NCBI RefSeq assembly: GCF_001889005.1
Contig: NZ_CP018153.1
Coordinates: forward strand, 2,142,501 to 2,206,500
Direction of reading: 5' to 3'
From: Christiangramia salexigens
Lineage (GTDB): Bacteria; Bacteroidota; Bacteroidia; Flavobacteriales; Flavobacteriaceae
DNA length: 64,000 nt
Position numbers and translations under genes: made by a program. The notes under the pieces were generated by a model. That model was not told the origin of the DNA, ran no database searches, and was given only the letters and a program-made list of their open reading frames with translations. This document shows positions 55,797-63,090 of this stretch, in pieces (position 1 is the stretch's first letter; every line of letters begins with the position of its first letter).

Positions 55797-58532
55797 TTAA
55801 TTTGAGTTGTTATAGCTTTTTCGGTAAGAAGCCGGACTTGCACCATACTTATTTTTAAAGCTTGTAGAAAAATAATTAGGAGTGGAAAAACCGCATTTAT
55901 ATGCTATTTCACTAACAGAAAGGTCAGTTTCTTCTAAGTACATTTTAGCATTCTCCAATTTGTAATTATTGATATAATCACTGATATTCATTCCTAACAA
56001 TGCTTTAACTTTTCTATATAGCTGTACCCTGGAAACATTCAGTTCCTCAGCTAGTTTCTCCACGGTGAAATCTGAATGATCCAGATGATCTTTGATTAGG
56101 TTATTTAAGCGTGAAATGAATTCCTGTTCACTGTTACTGAACTTATTCTCTTTCTCTAATTTAAACAGGTTATTGGTATAATAATACCGAAGCTTTTCTC
56201 TATTGTAAAGTAGAGATTTTAGCGATTGCAATAATATCGCAAAACTGAATGGTTTAGTTAAATATAGGTCCGCACCACTTTTCAGACCTTTTAAATAAGA
56301 TTCTCTATCTCCCAGGGCTGTTAATATTATGGTTGGAATATGGGAAGTTCTTAAATCCTTCTTCAAAGTTTCACAAATTTCAAAACCATCTTTGCCTGGT
56401 AAGTTAATATCGCAAATTATGATATCAGGAATATGTTCAAAGGCCTTTTCCAGAGCATCAGACCCATCTGACAAATATGTCCTGTATTTTTTTCCAAGTT
56501 TATTATTTAAAAATCGAGATAGATCGTAATTATCCTCGATTATTAAAATTGAATACTGGTCCTGATCTCCCTCTCCTGATGCTGGAATTAAATCGTTATT
56601 TTCTTCTAGCTCAAAATCATCCTCAAAATAAATAGGTTGCTCATTATCCACAGTGGATATTATTTGATCCGAAGAAAACTGATCCTTAGTAGTAGGAAGG
56701 CTGATAACAAATTCGGTTCCCTGATGGGAATTTACTTCGATATTCCCTTTATGGAGTTCAACAAATTGCTTAGTGATATTAAGACCGATTCCAGAGCTTT
56801 TCTTATTGTTATTAGCTGCTTTAAAGAAAGGCTTGAAAAGTTGTCCTTTTTCATTTTCAGGTATACCAATCCCTGAATCTTTAAAATGGATATTTACTAT
56901 ATTTTTATTTTCTTGATGATCTAAATGAATCTTTATAGAACCATTATCAGGAGTAAACTTAAACGCATTAGATAATAAATTGAAATAAACCTTATCCATT
57001 AAGTTTCGGTCTATATAAACATTTAGATCTTTATCATTAGAGCTAATCTCGAAGCTGATACTTCGCTTCTTAGCTTCTTTTTTAAAATCCATTGAAACCT
57101 TTTCTGAAAACTCTAAAAGGTTTGTTTTGCTTACTTTCAAGTTGAACTCTTCATCCTCAATTCTCCTGAAATCAAGAAGGTTGTTAATCAGCCTTAACAA
57201 TCGCTTGGAGTTCCTGGAAATTACATCCAAATCAGACTGATGCCTGGATTTATGTCCTTTTAAATCCATATAAATAGATTCAAGCGAACTCATTATTAAA
57301 GTTAATGGTGTTTTAAACTCGTGGGATACTCCTGTGAAGAAATTGATTTTAGCCTTATTAACTCTTTTTATCTCTTCTGCAATAGATTTGATCTTATTTC
57401 GCTGATTAACTACCTTTTCATTGGTCAGTTGTAATTCCTTGTTTTTCCTTCTAATTATTCGGATAGAATAAATTGAATAAATAGCCAAACTAAGAATCAC
57501 TGCTAAGAGAGCCATGGCTATTTTCAGTAGATTATTTTGGACATAATACTTTTCTTCCTGTTGCTCAATAGCCAGTAATTGTTTCTCAAGTTCCAGTTGT
57601 TGTTCATTGATTTTCTCATACTGATTCTTCATTATATCAGCATTCAACTTATCAATCAGGGTAATATTTAAAGAATTATTTTTTGGAACCTGTTCTCCGG
57701 CATATACTCGTCTCGCTAATTTAATTGCTTCGGCTCCACCGGTGGGATAAAGCACTGTAGCTTGTAATCTACCATCCAAAATCATATTTATCCCCCCGTC
57801 GGGCCCCACAAGTCCATCAACCCCTACAAATTTGAGGTCATCCGCTAAACCTTTATTCTCAGCCACCTGCCAGGCAGATCGAGCCAGAATATCATTAAAT
57901 GAGAAAACATAATCGGTTTTAGTTGTATCCAATGTATCCAGTATTCGCGAGAATTGATCATCAGTATAATTCTCAATTGTGAATACACTTTCAATATTAT
58001 CTACCTCCTTAGCAATTTGATTGAAGCCAAGACTTCTTTCAATAGTAGGGGAGGAATTATCTGTTCCCTTAATTTCCAGGATACTAATATTGTCTGCAGC
58101 AGAAGAGGCAATGTAACTAGCTGCCATTCTTCCTACGGCTATATTATCTGCTCCCACAAATGCAGTGTATTTATCTGAATCAATTTTGCGGTCTATAAGA
58201 ATTACAGGTATTCCCTTTTCATATGCTCTTTCAATGACCGGAACTATTTTTTTAGTCTCCAATGGAGAGACCAATAGCACATCAACATCCTCTTCAATAA
58301 AATCCTCAATCTGAGAAATCTGCTTCTCGACGCTCCTATTTGCTTCGCTAATTTTTAGGTTGATATTTGGATATAATGAGGTCTGAACCATCATAGAATG
58401 ATTCATATCTTTTCTCCATTGATCAGAACTTATACATTGAGAGAAACCAATGTAAATTTTTTCGCTTTCGTGATTATTACATGAGAATAAAAGAAAGCTA
58501 AAGAGAATATAAAACAGTTTTCTAGTTAACAT
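55797..58532 (-). CDS. Hybrid two-component system sensor-regulator with periplasmic sugar-binding domain
   Basis: 911 residues in one chain. N-terminal signal with possible lipobox Cys18, then a type I periplasmic binding protein domain (about 25-300, IYIGFSQC, VLLVSPLETKKIVPVIERAYEKGIPVILIDR), a coiled stretch, one membrane helix (about 336-357), HisKA with His404 (SHEFKTPL), HATPase (GIGIPENEKGQLFKPFF, SSGIGLNITKQF), a receiver with Asp708 (IIICDINLPGKDG) and a C-terminal AraC HTH (about 805-911). The sugar-binding type is the one found in the Bacteroides fructan sensor BT1754, which binds fructose. It probably activates the adjacent fructan operon. Confidence 0.95.
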   Translation of the reverse strand: MLTRKLFYILFSFLLFSCNNHESEKIYIGFSQCISSDQWRKDMNHSMMVQTSLYPNINLKISEANRSVEKQISQIEDFIEEDVDVLLVSPLETKKIVPVIERAYEKGIPVILIDRKIDSDKYTAFVGADNIAVGRMAASYIASSAADNISILEIKGTDNSSPTIERSLGFNQIAKEVDNIESVFTIENYTDDQFSRILDTLDTTKTDYVFSFNDILARSAWQVAENKGLADDLKFVGVDGLVGPDGGINMILDGRLQATVLYPTGGAEAIKLARRVYAGEQVPKNNSLNITLIDKLNADIMKNQYEKINEQQLELEKQLLAIEQQEEKYYVQNNLLKIAMALLAVILSLAIYSIYSIRIIRRKNKELQLTNEKVVNQRNKIKSIAEEIKRVNKAKINFFTGVSHEFKTPLTLIMSSLESIYMDLKGHKSRHQSDLDVISRNSKRLLRLINNLLDFRRIEDEEFNLKVSKTNLLEFSEKVSMDFKKEAKKRSISFEISSNDKDLNVYIDRNLMDKVYFNLLSNAFKFTPDNGSIKIHLDHQENKNIVNIHFKDSGIGIPENEKGQLFKPFFKAANNNKKSSGIGLNITKQFVELHKGNIEVNSHQGTEFVISLPTTKDQFSSDQIISTVDNEQPIYFEDDFELEENNDLIPASGEGDQDQYSILIIEDNYDLSRFLNNKLGKKYRTYLSDGSDALEKAFEHIPDIIICDINLPGKDGFEICETLKKDLRTSHIPTIILTALGDRESYLKGLKSGADLYLTKPFSFAILLQSLKSLLYNREKLRYYYTNNLFKLEKENKFSNSEQEFISRLNNLIKDHLDHSDFTVEKLAEELNVSRVQLYRKVKALLGMNISDYINNYKLENAKMYLEETDLSVSEIAYKCGFSTPNYFSTSFKNKYGASPASYRKSYNNSN

Positions 58533-58713
58533 TGGTTGCTTAATTCTTAACTATTCTGAAGGTTGTAACTAATTTTGCAATATCGCACTTTAATCACAAA
58601 AAATATTGAAGGCGCCCATTTAATCAAAATTTTTGACCTATGTATAAAAGCAAAAAATATAAATAAGTTATTATTAGTCCAATGAGGATTAATTAAGCAG
58701 AAGTTTTAAATAT

Positions 58714-58732
58714 GTCGGCACCTGGTCGGCAC
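58714..58732. repeat. Short direct repeat GTCGGCAC near the tRNA 3' end
   Basis: GTCGGCAC occurs at 58714-58721 and 58725-58732, an 11-base period, in a GC-rich patch within AT-rich DNA, 59 to 77 bases from the tRNA-Arg 3' end on the island side. It could be a recombinase arm site or relic of an integration module; there is no direct proof. Confidence 0.35.
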
Positions 58733-58741
58733 AAAATAAAC

Positions 58742-58775
58742 AATGCCCTCTCTAATAGTCTATAAAGAGGGCATT
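58742..58775 (-). terminator. Terminator downstream of tRNA-Arg
   Basis: A perfect 10-bp stem, AATGCCCTCT (58742-58751) and AGAGGGCATT (58766-58775), with a 14-base loop. On the minus strand it follows the tRNA and leads into GTTTATTTTG, a weak U tract. Confidence 0.65.
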
Positions 58776-58790
58776 TGTTGAATTATGTTG

Positions 58791-58862
58791 TAGCCTCACC
58801 AGGAATCGAACCTGGATCTAAAGTTTAGGAAACTTCTATTCTATCCATTGAACTATGAGGCC
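58791..58862 (-). tRNA. tRNA-Arg (anticodon CCT)
   Basis: 72 bases that fold fully. The acceptor stem is GGCCTCA with TGAGGCT (one G-U at the first pair) and discriminator A; the D arm is GTTC/GAAT; the anticodon stem-loop is GAAGT-TTCCTAA-ACTTT with anticodon CCT (reads AGG); a 4-base variable loop is followed by CCAGG-TTCGATT-CCTGG. CCA is not encoded. Its 3' end borders the fructan island and a partial copy lies at 39290-39314. Confidence 0.95.
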
Positions 58863-58873
58863 ATAAAGGCAGA

Positions 58874-58881
58874 CAAAAATA
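58874..58881 (-). promoter_or_regulatory. Candidate -7 box of the tRNA-Arg promoter
   Basis: On the minus strand TATTTTTG fits TAnnTTTG and ends 12 bases before the first base of the mature tRNA, a sensible distance for a tRNA promoter. A -33 TTG is not obvious. Confidence 0.4.
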
Positions 58882-58980
58882 AACTGTTTCCCGAAGAAAA
58901 GAAAAACGATTCTTCTAAAACTTATATTTTCACATAAGGCCTTTAAACTGTAACTTGGTATCGGTTTAAATTCAGTATTC

Positions 58981-59280
58981 ATGAAATCATTTTCAACATT
59001 TGCAGCCGGAATCATCCTATTATTCAGCCTTGCCTGCGCCAGCAGCAGTCAGGAAGAAATAAACGAGTATTCGGGAACTATTGAATCTGTGGGCATGACC
59101 AGCTATCAATACGGCACGCATACTTTGGAGGTAGGAGAAGCATTTTATGCACTTAAAAGTGATACTGTAGACCTCGGTAATTTTGTAGGTAAAACGGTTA
59201 CGATTAAAGCTACAAAAGTTCCGGGATATCCTATAGATGGAGGACCAATCTATCTCAATGTTATAAGCATTAAGGATTAA
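58981..59280 (+). CDS. Small lipoprotein of unknown function
   Basis: 99 residues with a lipobox (FSLACASSS, Cys19). The mature part (EYSGTIESVGMTSYQYGTHTLEVGEAFYALKSDTVDLGNFVGKTVTIKATKVPG-type sequence at about 28-84) is all beta and reads like a small OB-fold or similar barrel. I do not recognise a named family. It lies in the gap after tRNA-Arg and is probably transcribed with the DUF1028 gene 51 bases downstream. Confidence 0.7.
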   Translation: MKSFSTFAAGIILLFSLACASSSQEEINEYSGTIESVGMTSYQYGTHTLEVGEAFYALKSDTVDLGNFVGKTVTIKATKVPGYPIDGGPIYLNVISIKD

Positions 59281-59331
59281 ATATAGGATCTGGCTGTTTT
59301 ATCTATCTTTACCGGTAAACTTGTCTTGAAA

Positions 59332-60315
59332 ATGAAAAAATTATTAGTCCTCATTAGCTTACTAAGCTTATCGAACTCACAGGCTCAAAGCATCGGAGTA
59401 GAAAAGGAGGCTTTCGCACACACTTACTCTATAGTTGCCAGAGATAGTCTAACCGGAGAAATGGCCGTTGGTGTTCAAAGTCACTGGTTCTCGGTTGGAT
59501 CTATAGTGTCCTGGGGGAGATCTGGAGTTGGTGTGGTAGCCACACAGTCGTTTGTAAACCCGGCTTATGGTCCGGAAGGTCTTGATCTTATGGATTCGGG
59601 CGTTTCTGCAGAAGAAGCCTTAACTAATTTGGTCGAAAAAGATAATGGACGAGCCTTTAGACAGGTGGCCTTTCTTGATGCGAATGGCAGCGTTTCTGCA
59701 TTCACTGGGGATAATTGCGTGGAAGCAGCCGGACAGCTAACCGGAAGGAATTTTTCGGTCCAGGCAAATATGATGCTTAATGATAAAGTGGTTCCGGCAA
59801 TGGCCGAAGCTTTTATGAGATATTCTAAGCTTCCTTTGGCAGAAAGAGTCGTAAAGGTAATGCAGGCCGCACAGGAGGCCGGCGGCGATATTAGAGGAAA
59901 GCAATCTGCAGCACTTATTGTGGTAGGCTCTGAAAAAACCAAGAATAGCTGGGAGGATAAAAAGATAGATCTTAGAGTAGACGACCATCAAAATCCGATT
60001 AAGGAACTCAAAAGACTGCTTAAGGTTGCACGCGCCTATGAGCATATGAATAAAGGTGACCTCGCAGTTGAGGAGGGAAATATTGAAAAAGCACTAAAGG
60101 AATATTCTACGGCAGAAAAAATGTTTCCTGAAAACCTTGAAATGAAATTCTGGAAAGCTATCACATTGGCCAATAGTGGAAGAATTGATGAAGCTAAACC
60201 TATATTAAATAAGGTTTTTAAAGCAGATCCCAATTGGAAGAAAATGATAAAAAGACTTCCTCCATCCGGTCTGCTTACCATATCTGAAGACGAACTTCAG
60301 TTTTTGATCGAATAA
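59332..60315 (+). CDS. DUF1028 domain protein with C-terminal TPR-like repeats
   Basis: 327 residues from the ATG at 59332 (MKKLLVLISLLSLSNSQAQ signal peptide); a TTG two codons upstream is unlikely. Residues about 28-220 are a DUF1028 domain, an Ntn-hydrolase-like family, seen as HTYSIVARDSLTGEMAVGVQSHWFSVGSIV, GVVATQSFVNPAYGP and RGKQSAALIVV. About 225-320 are TPR-like helices (AYEHMNKGDLAVEEGNIEKALKEYSTAEKMFPEN). The activity is unknown. The signal peptide places it in the periplasm. Confidence 0.87.
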   Translation: MKKLLVLISLLSLSNSQAQSIGVEKEAFAHTYSIVARDSLTGEMAVGVQSHWFSVGSIVSWGRSGVGVVATQSFVNPAYGPEGLDLMDSGVSAEEALTNLVEKDNGRAFRQVAFLDANGSVSAFTGDNCVEAAGQLTGRNFSVQANMMLNDKVVPAMAEAFMRYSKLPLAERVVKVMQAAQEAGGDIRGKQSAALIVVGSEKTKNSWEDKKIDLRVDDHQNPIKELKRLLKVARAYEHMNKGDLAVEEGNIEKALKEYSTAEKMFPENLEMKFWKAITLANSGRIDEAKPILNKVFKADPNWKKMIKRLPPSGLLTISEDELQFLIE

Positions 60316-60346
60316 ATGAATATATTTATATACTAATCTCTGTATA

Positions 60347-60706
60347 ATGAAAACACTTAAAAAATTATCGCTGCTAGCGATCGCTGTACTATCTGTACTT
60401 GTATATTCCTGTAAGGATGAAGAGAAATCAGATAAACCTGAAGCGACTTCCGAAACAGCCACCACCGAAGAAATGAAGGATAACATGTCCAAAAGCACAG
60501 ATACCAAGTACAATCCCGCACATGGTGTTGAAGGCCATAGATGTGACCTCCCGGTTGGAGCTCCGTTAACTGAGGCTGGCACAACTACCACTCCTGTAAT
60601 GAATCAATCTCCGGTGAGGCTACAAAACGCCACTCCCAGGATCAATCCTGCACATGGAGAGCCTGGACATGATTGTTCTGTTCCAGTAGGTGCCGAATTG
60701 AATTAA
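60347..60706 (+). CDS. Small lipoprotein with two NPAHGxxGHxCxxPVGA motifs
   Basis: 119 residues. Lipobox Cys22 (LVYSC) is followed by KDEEKSDKPE, then a Thr/Glu-rich linker. Two copies of the motif NPAHGVEGHRCDLPVGAPL (about 56-74) and NPAHGEPGHDCSVPVGAEL (about 100-118) each provide two His and one Cys. Proteins with this motif recur in flavobacterial genomes; function is unknown. The His/Cys spacing hints at metal binding (inference). It is 31 bases after the DUF1028 gene and likely in the same transcript. Confidence 0.75.
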   Translation: MKTLKKLSLLAIAVLSVLVYSCKDEEKSDKPEATSETATTEEMKDNMSKSTDTKYNPAHGVEGHRCDLPVGAPLTEAGTTTTPVMNQSPVRLQNATPRINPAHGEPGHDCSVPVGAELN

Positions 60707-60772
60707 ATAGAAATTCTGCACCTTAAGTTTTGGATTCGGGCCTAGAAATTAATAGGTTTTTTATTCGACCAA

Positions 60773-61933
60773 ATGACCATGATGCAAAACTCAAGGAATT
60801 TCTTTTCAGATCTTGATATTCACGATCTGCCCCTTAGCGAACTTATTTCTGACAGGGAAAAATTTTGTGATTTACCTGAAGACTGGCATATCATTGTTTC
60901 AGATATTCGAAATTCAACACTTGCGATCCAGGAGAATAAACATAATGAAGTAAATCTGGTAGCTACAGGCTGCGTGATCGCAGTATTAAATATTGCCGAA
61001 GATTCGGGCATTGCTATTCCCTTTTTCTTTGGAGGAGATGGTGCTATTTTCATAATTCCCGAAGAACTATTACACCCGGCACTATCGGCGCTTCAAAAAC
61101 ACAGTCAGAATACTTTAAAAAATTTCGGTTTCGAATTATCCATAGGTTCATTTTCTATAAAAGAGATTTACAGAAAGGATATTGAGCTAAAAATTTCCCG
61201 GGCAAAGGTGAATAATAAACTGAATATCCCCGTAATTATGGGAAATGGTTTACAGTATGCCGAAGACGAAATAAAAAATCAAAGTGAACCACAGAGAATT
61301 TCACCCAGTACTGCAAAGTTAAACCTGAAAGGTATGGAATGTAAGTGGGATAAGATCAAACCTCCTAAAGAAGATCAGGAGGTGGTGAGTCTTATTGTTG
61401 CAGGTTGTGGTCATGAAGATTATTCTAAAGTATATGCAACCGTGATGCGCCAGATAGATGAAATTTATGGATCTCATGGCAACCGGAAACCAATTTCAGT
61501 AGAAAAGCTAAAGATCAATGCTGGCCTGCAGAGAATAAATGACGAAATGAAATTTAAATTGGGCAAATGGGACCTTTTAACTTTTATTAAAAGCCTAATT
61601 CTTTCAAATTTCGGTGAGTTTTATCTAAAAAACACAAAAAGGGGAAAATCTTATTTAAAGAGATTAGTGGAACTAACCGATAATCTAAGCATAGACGGCC
61701 GTATTAATACAGTGATCACCGGCACCATTGAACAGAGAAAAGCCTTGATAGAGAAATTAGACCATCTTGAACAAGCGAACAAAATAAAGTATGGGTATCA
61801 TACTAGCAGCGAAAGTATAATGTCCTGCTATGTGAAAGACATGCAAACAGAGCAGCATATTCATTTTGTGGATGGAGGTAATGGTGGATATACAAAAGCA
61901 GCCAATCAGCTAAAATCAAAGTTCACAGGTTAA
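60773..61933 (+). CDS. DUF3095 family protein with class III cyclase-like motifs
   Basis: 386 residues, cytoplasmic. The N-terminal half (about 35-195) has WHIIVSDIRNSTLAIQENKHNEVNLVATGCVIAVLN and FFFGGDGAIFIIPEE, which resemble the two metal-binding segments of class III nucleotidyl cyclases (Asp of SDIRNST and GGDG). The C-terminal half has CxWDKIKPPKEDQEVVSL and a DGRINTVITGT motif. DUF3095 has no proven activity. The start may be the ATG at 60773 or one of the ATGs at 60779 and 60782. It ends before a strong bidirectional terminator. Confidence 0.8.
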   Translation: MTMMQNSRNFFSDLDIHDLPLSELISDREKFCDLPEDWHIIVSDIRNSTLAIQENKHNEVNLVATGCVIAVLNIAEDSGIAIPFFFGGDGAIFIIPEELLHPALSALQKHSQNTLKNFGFELSIGSFSIKEIYRKDIELKISRAKVNNKLNIPVIMGNGLQYAEDEIKNQSEPQRISPSTAKLNLKGMECKWDKIKPPKEDQEVVSLIVAGCGHEDYSKVYATVMRQIDEIYGSHGNRKPISVEKLKINAGLQRINDEMKFKLGKWDLLTFIKSLILSNFGEFYLKNTKRGKSYLKRLVELTDNLSIDGRINTVITGTIEQRKALIEKLDHLEQANKIKYGYHTSSESIMSCYVKDMQTEQHIHFVDGGNGGYTKAANQLKSKFTG

Positions 61934-61959
61934 AACCTGAACATTCATAAATGTAGAAT

Positions 61960-61988
61960 AAAAAACCACCCAAGAAGGGTGGTTTTTT
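61960..61988. terminator. Strong bidirectional terminator
   Basis: A perfect 12-bp stem, AAAAAACCACCC (61960-61971) and GGGTGGTTTTTT (61977-61988), with a 5-base loop lies between the convergent DUF3095 and DUF5602-like genes, with A and T tracts on either side. Confidence 0.9.
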
Positions 61989-61993
61989 ATTTT

Positions 61994-62818
61994 TTAATCT
62001 CCGTCCTGCCAATGAAGATTGGTAAGCATAACCCTGTATTGCTTCTTTACGGGATCAAAACTTAATTCATAAGTATCGGCATAATAACCCGATTTTTCAT
62101 AGGCGCCTAATGAACTTATAGGGTATGAATTATCGAAGTTCTTATCTCTTAAATATTGCATTGTGATCATTGGTTCATAAAAAATAAATGAGGAGTTCCA
62201 GGATCCATATATAAAGGTCTCATCAAATTCTACTAAACCCTGTTCAATCCAGTGTCTGCCCATAGCTTGAATAGTTACAAAGTCATAATCATAACCAGCA
62301 GGCCAGGAACCTATATCTGGGAGATCTGAGGGAGTTGGATCTGGTGGCGTAAAAGGAATGACCATTTTTTCTTCAGGAGTGATCCAATAGAAGTGAATAT
62401 CAAAATGCGGCACTTCAAACTTCGCATCGGGATGCCCATTAGGATTCCAGCCAAAATCAATATGGTCCACAACCAGACCTTTGGCCTTCTCATGAAAGAA
62501 TAATGTGATCTCTTCCGGTTCACTTGGTAAGGCATCGAGAGCTTTTTCAGAAAACACTACTCCCATAGCCACCGGCGTTCCTGAAGCATCCAGACTTACT
62601 ACACTCTTTACGTAGCCCTTTCCAATTGGCTGCGCTCTACCGTAAAAATCATTTAGTTTAGAGTGTTGGGCTTGCTGACTGATCTTAAGATCAGATTGGA
62701 GAATCTCACCTTCTGTGCTAAAACCCTGGTCGGGCTCACAGGAAAAGAAAAGAATAAGTACAAAAAAAAGCAGGTAATAAAATGGTTGGGGCGACAATTG
62801 AAAATTTAGATTTTTCAT
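61994..62818 (-). CDS. Lipoprotein, DUF5602/TTHB210-like
   Basis: 274 residues with a signal sequence and lipobox Cys27 (LILFFSCEPD). The mature protein has the segment GKGYVKSVVSLDASGTPVAMGVVF-type beta hairpin, FFHEKAKGLVVDHIDFGWNPNGHP, and FEVPHFDIHFYWITPEEK with clustered histidines. The layout is like the TTHB210/DUF5602 family of unknown function. A TAATTTTG box at 62844-62851 on the minus strand fits the -7 consensus 26 bases upstream of the ATG. It is a single-gene unit convergent with the DUF3095 gene. Confidence 0.6.
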   Translation of the reverse strand: MKNLNFQLSPQPFYYLLFFVLILFFSCEPDQGFSTEGEILQSDLKISQQAQHSKLNDFYGRAQPIGKGYVKSVVSLDASGTPVAMGVVFSEKALDALPSEPEEITLFFHEKAKGLVVDHIDFGWNPNGHPDAKFEVPHFDIHFYWITPEEKMVIPFTPPDPTPSDLPDIGSWPAGYDYDFVTIQAMGRHWIEQGLVEFDETFIYGSWNSSFIFYEPMITMQYLRDKNFDNSYPISSLGAYEKSGYYADTYELSFDPVKKQYRVMLTNLHWQDGD

Positions 62819-62843
62819 CTTGACGCATTTAAATGGTTATACC

Positions 62844-62851
62844 CAAAATTA
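62844..62851 (-). promoter_or_regulatory. Candidate -7 box for the DUF5602-like gene
   Basis: TAATTTTG on the minus strand matches TAnnTTTG, 26 bases from the start codon. No ideal -33 TTG is seen. Confidence 0.35.
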
Positions 62852-63090
62852 CAAAAACAAACAACAACTATTTGATTTTCAGCAAACAATAATATCATCT
62901 AAGCGAATTAGTAGATAGCCCTAAAAAATCAAATTTTGACTAACTTGCTCCTGTACCGATATAGCTTACCTTTTAACGTGAAAAACTAATGCTTATGTTA
63001 TTTTAAGCGATTAGAAAGGTTTAGGTTTCCTTCAAAAACGGAGAATTAAGAAGGGATTTTAGATTTTAAATCAGAAATACAGATTATTAA

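Noticed and set aside
58713..58766. 17-codon frame starting with ATG at 58713
   Set aside because: It is short, ends in the tRNA terminator hairpin and has no recognisable features.
39315..58790. Integrase or transposase inside the putative island
   Set aside because: All long frames in this segment are accounted for by fructan-locus genes; no recombinase motifs were seen.
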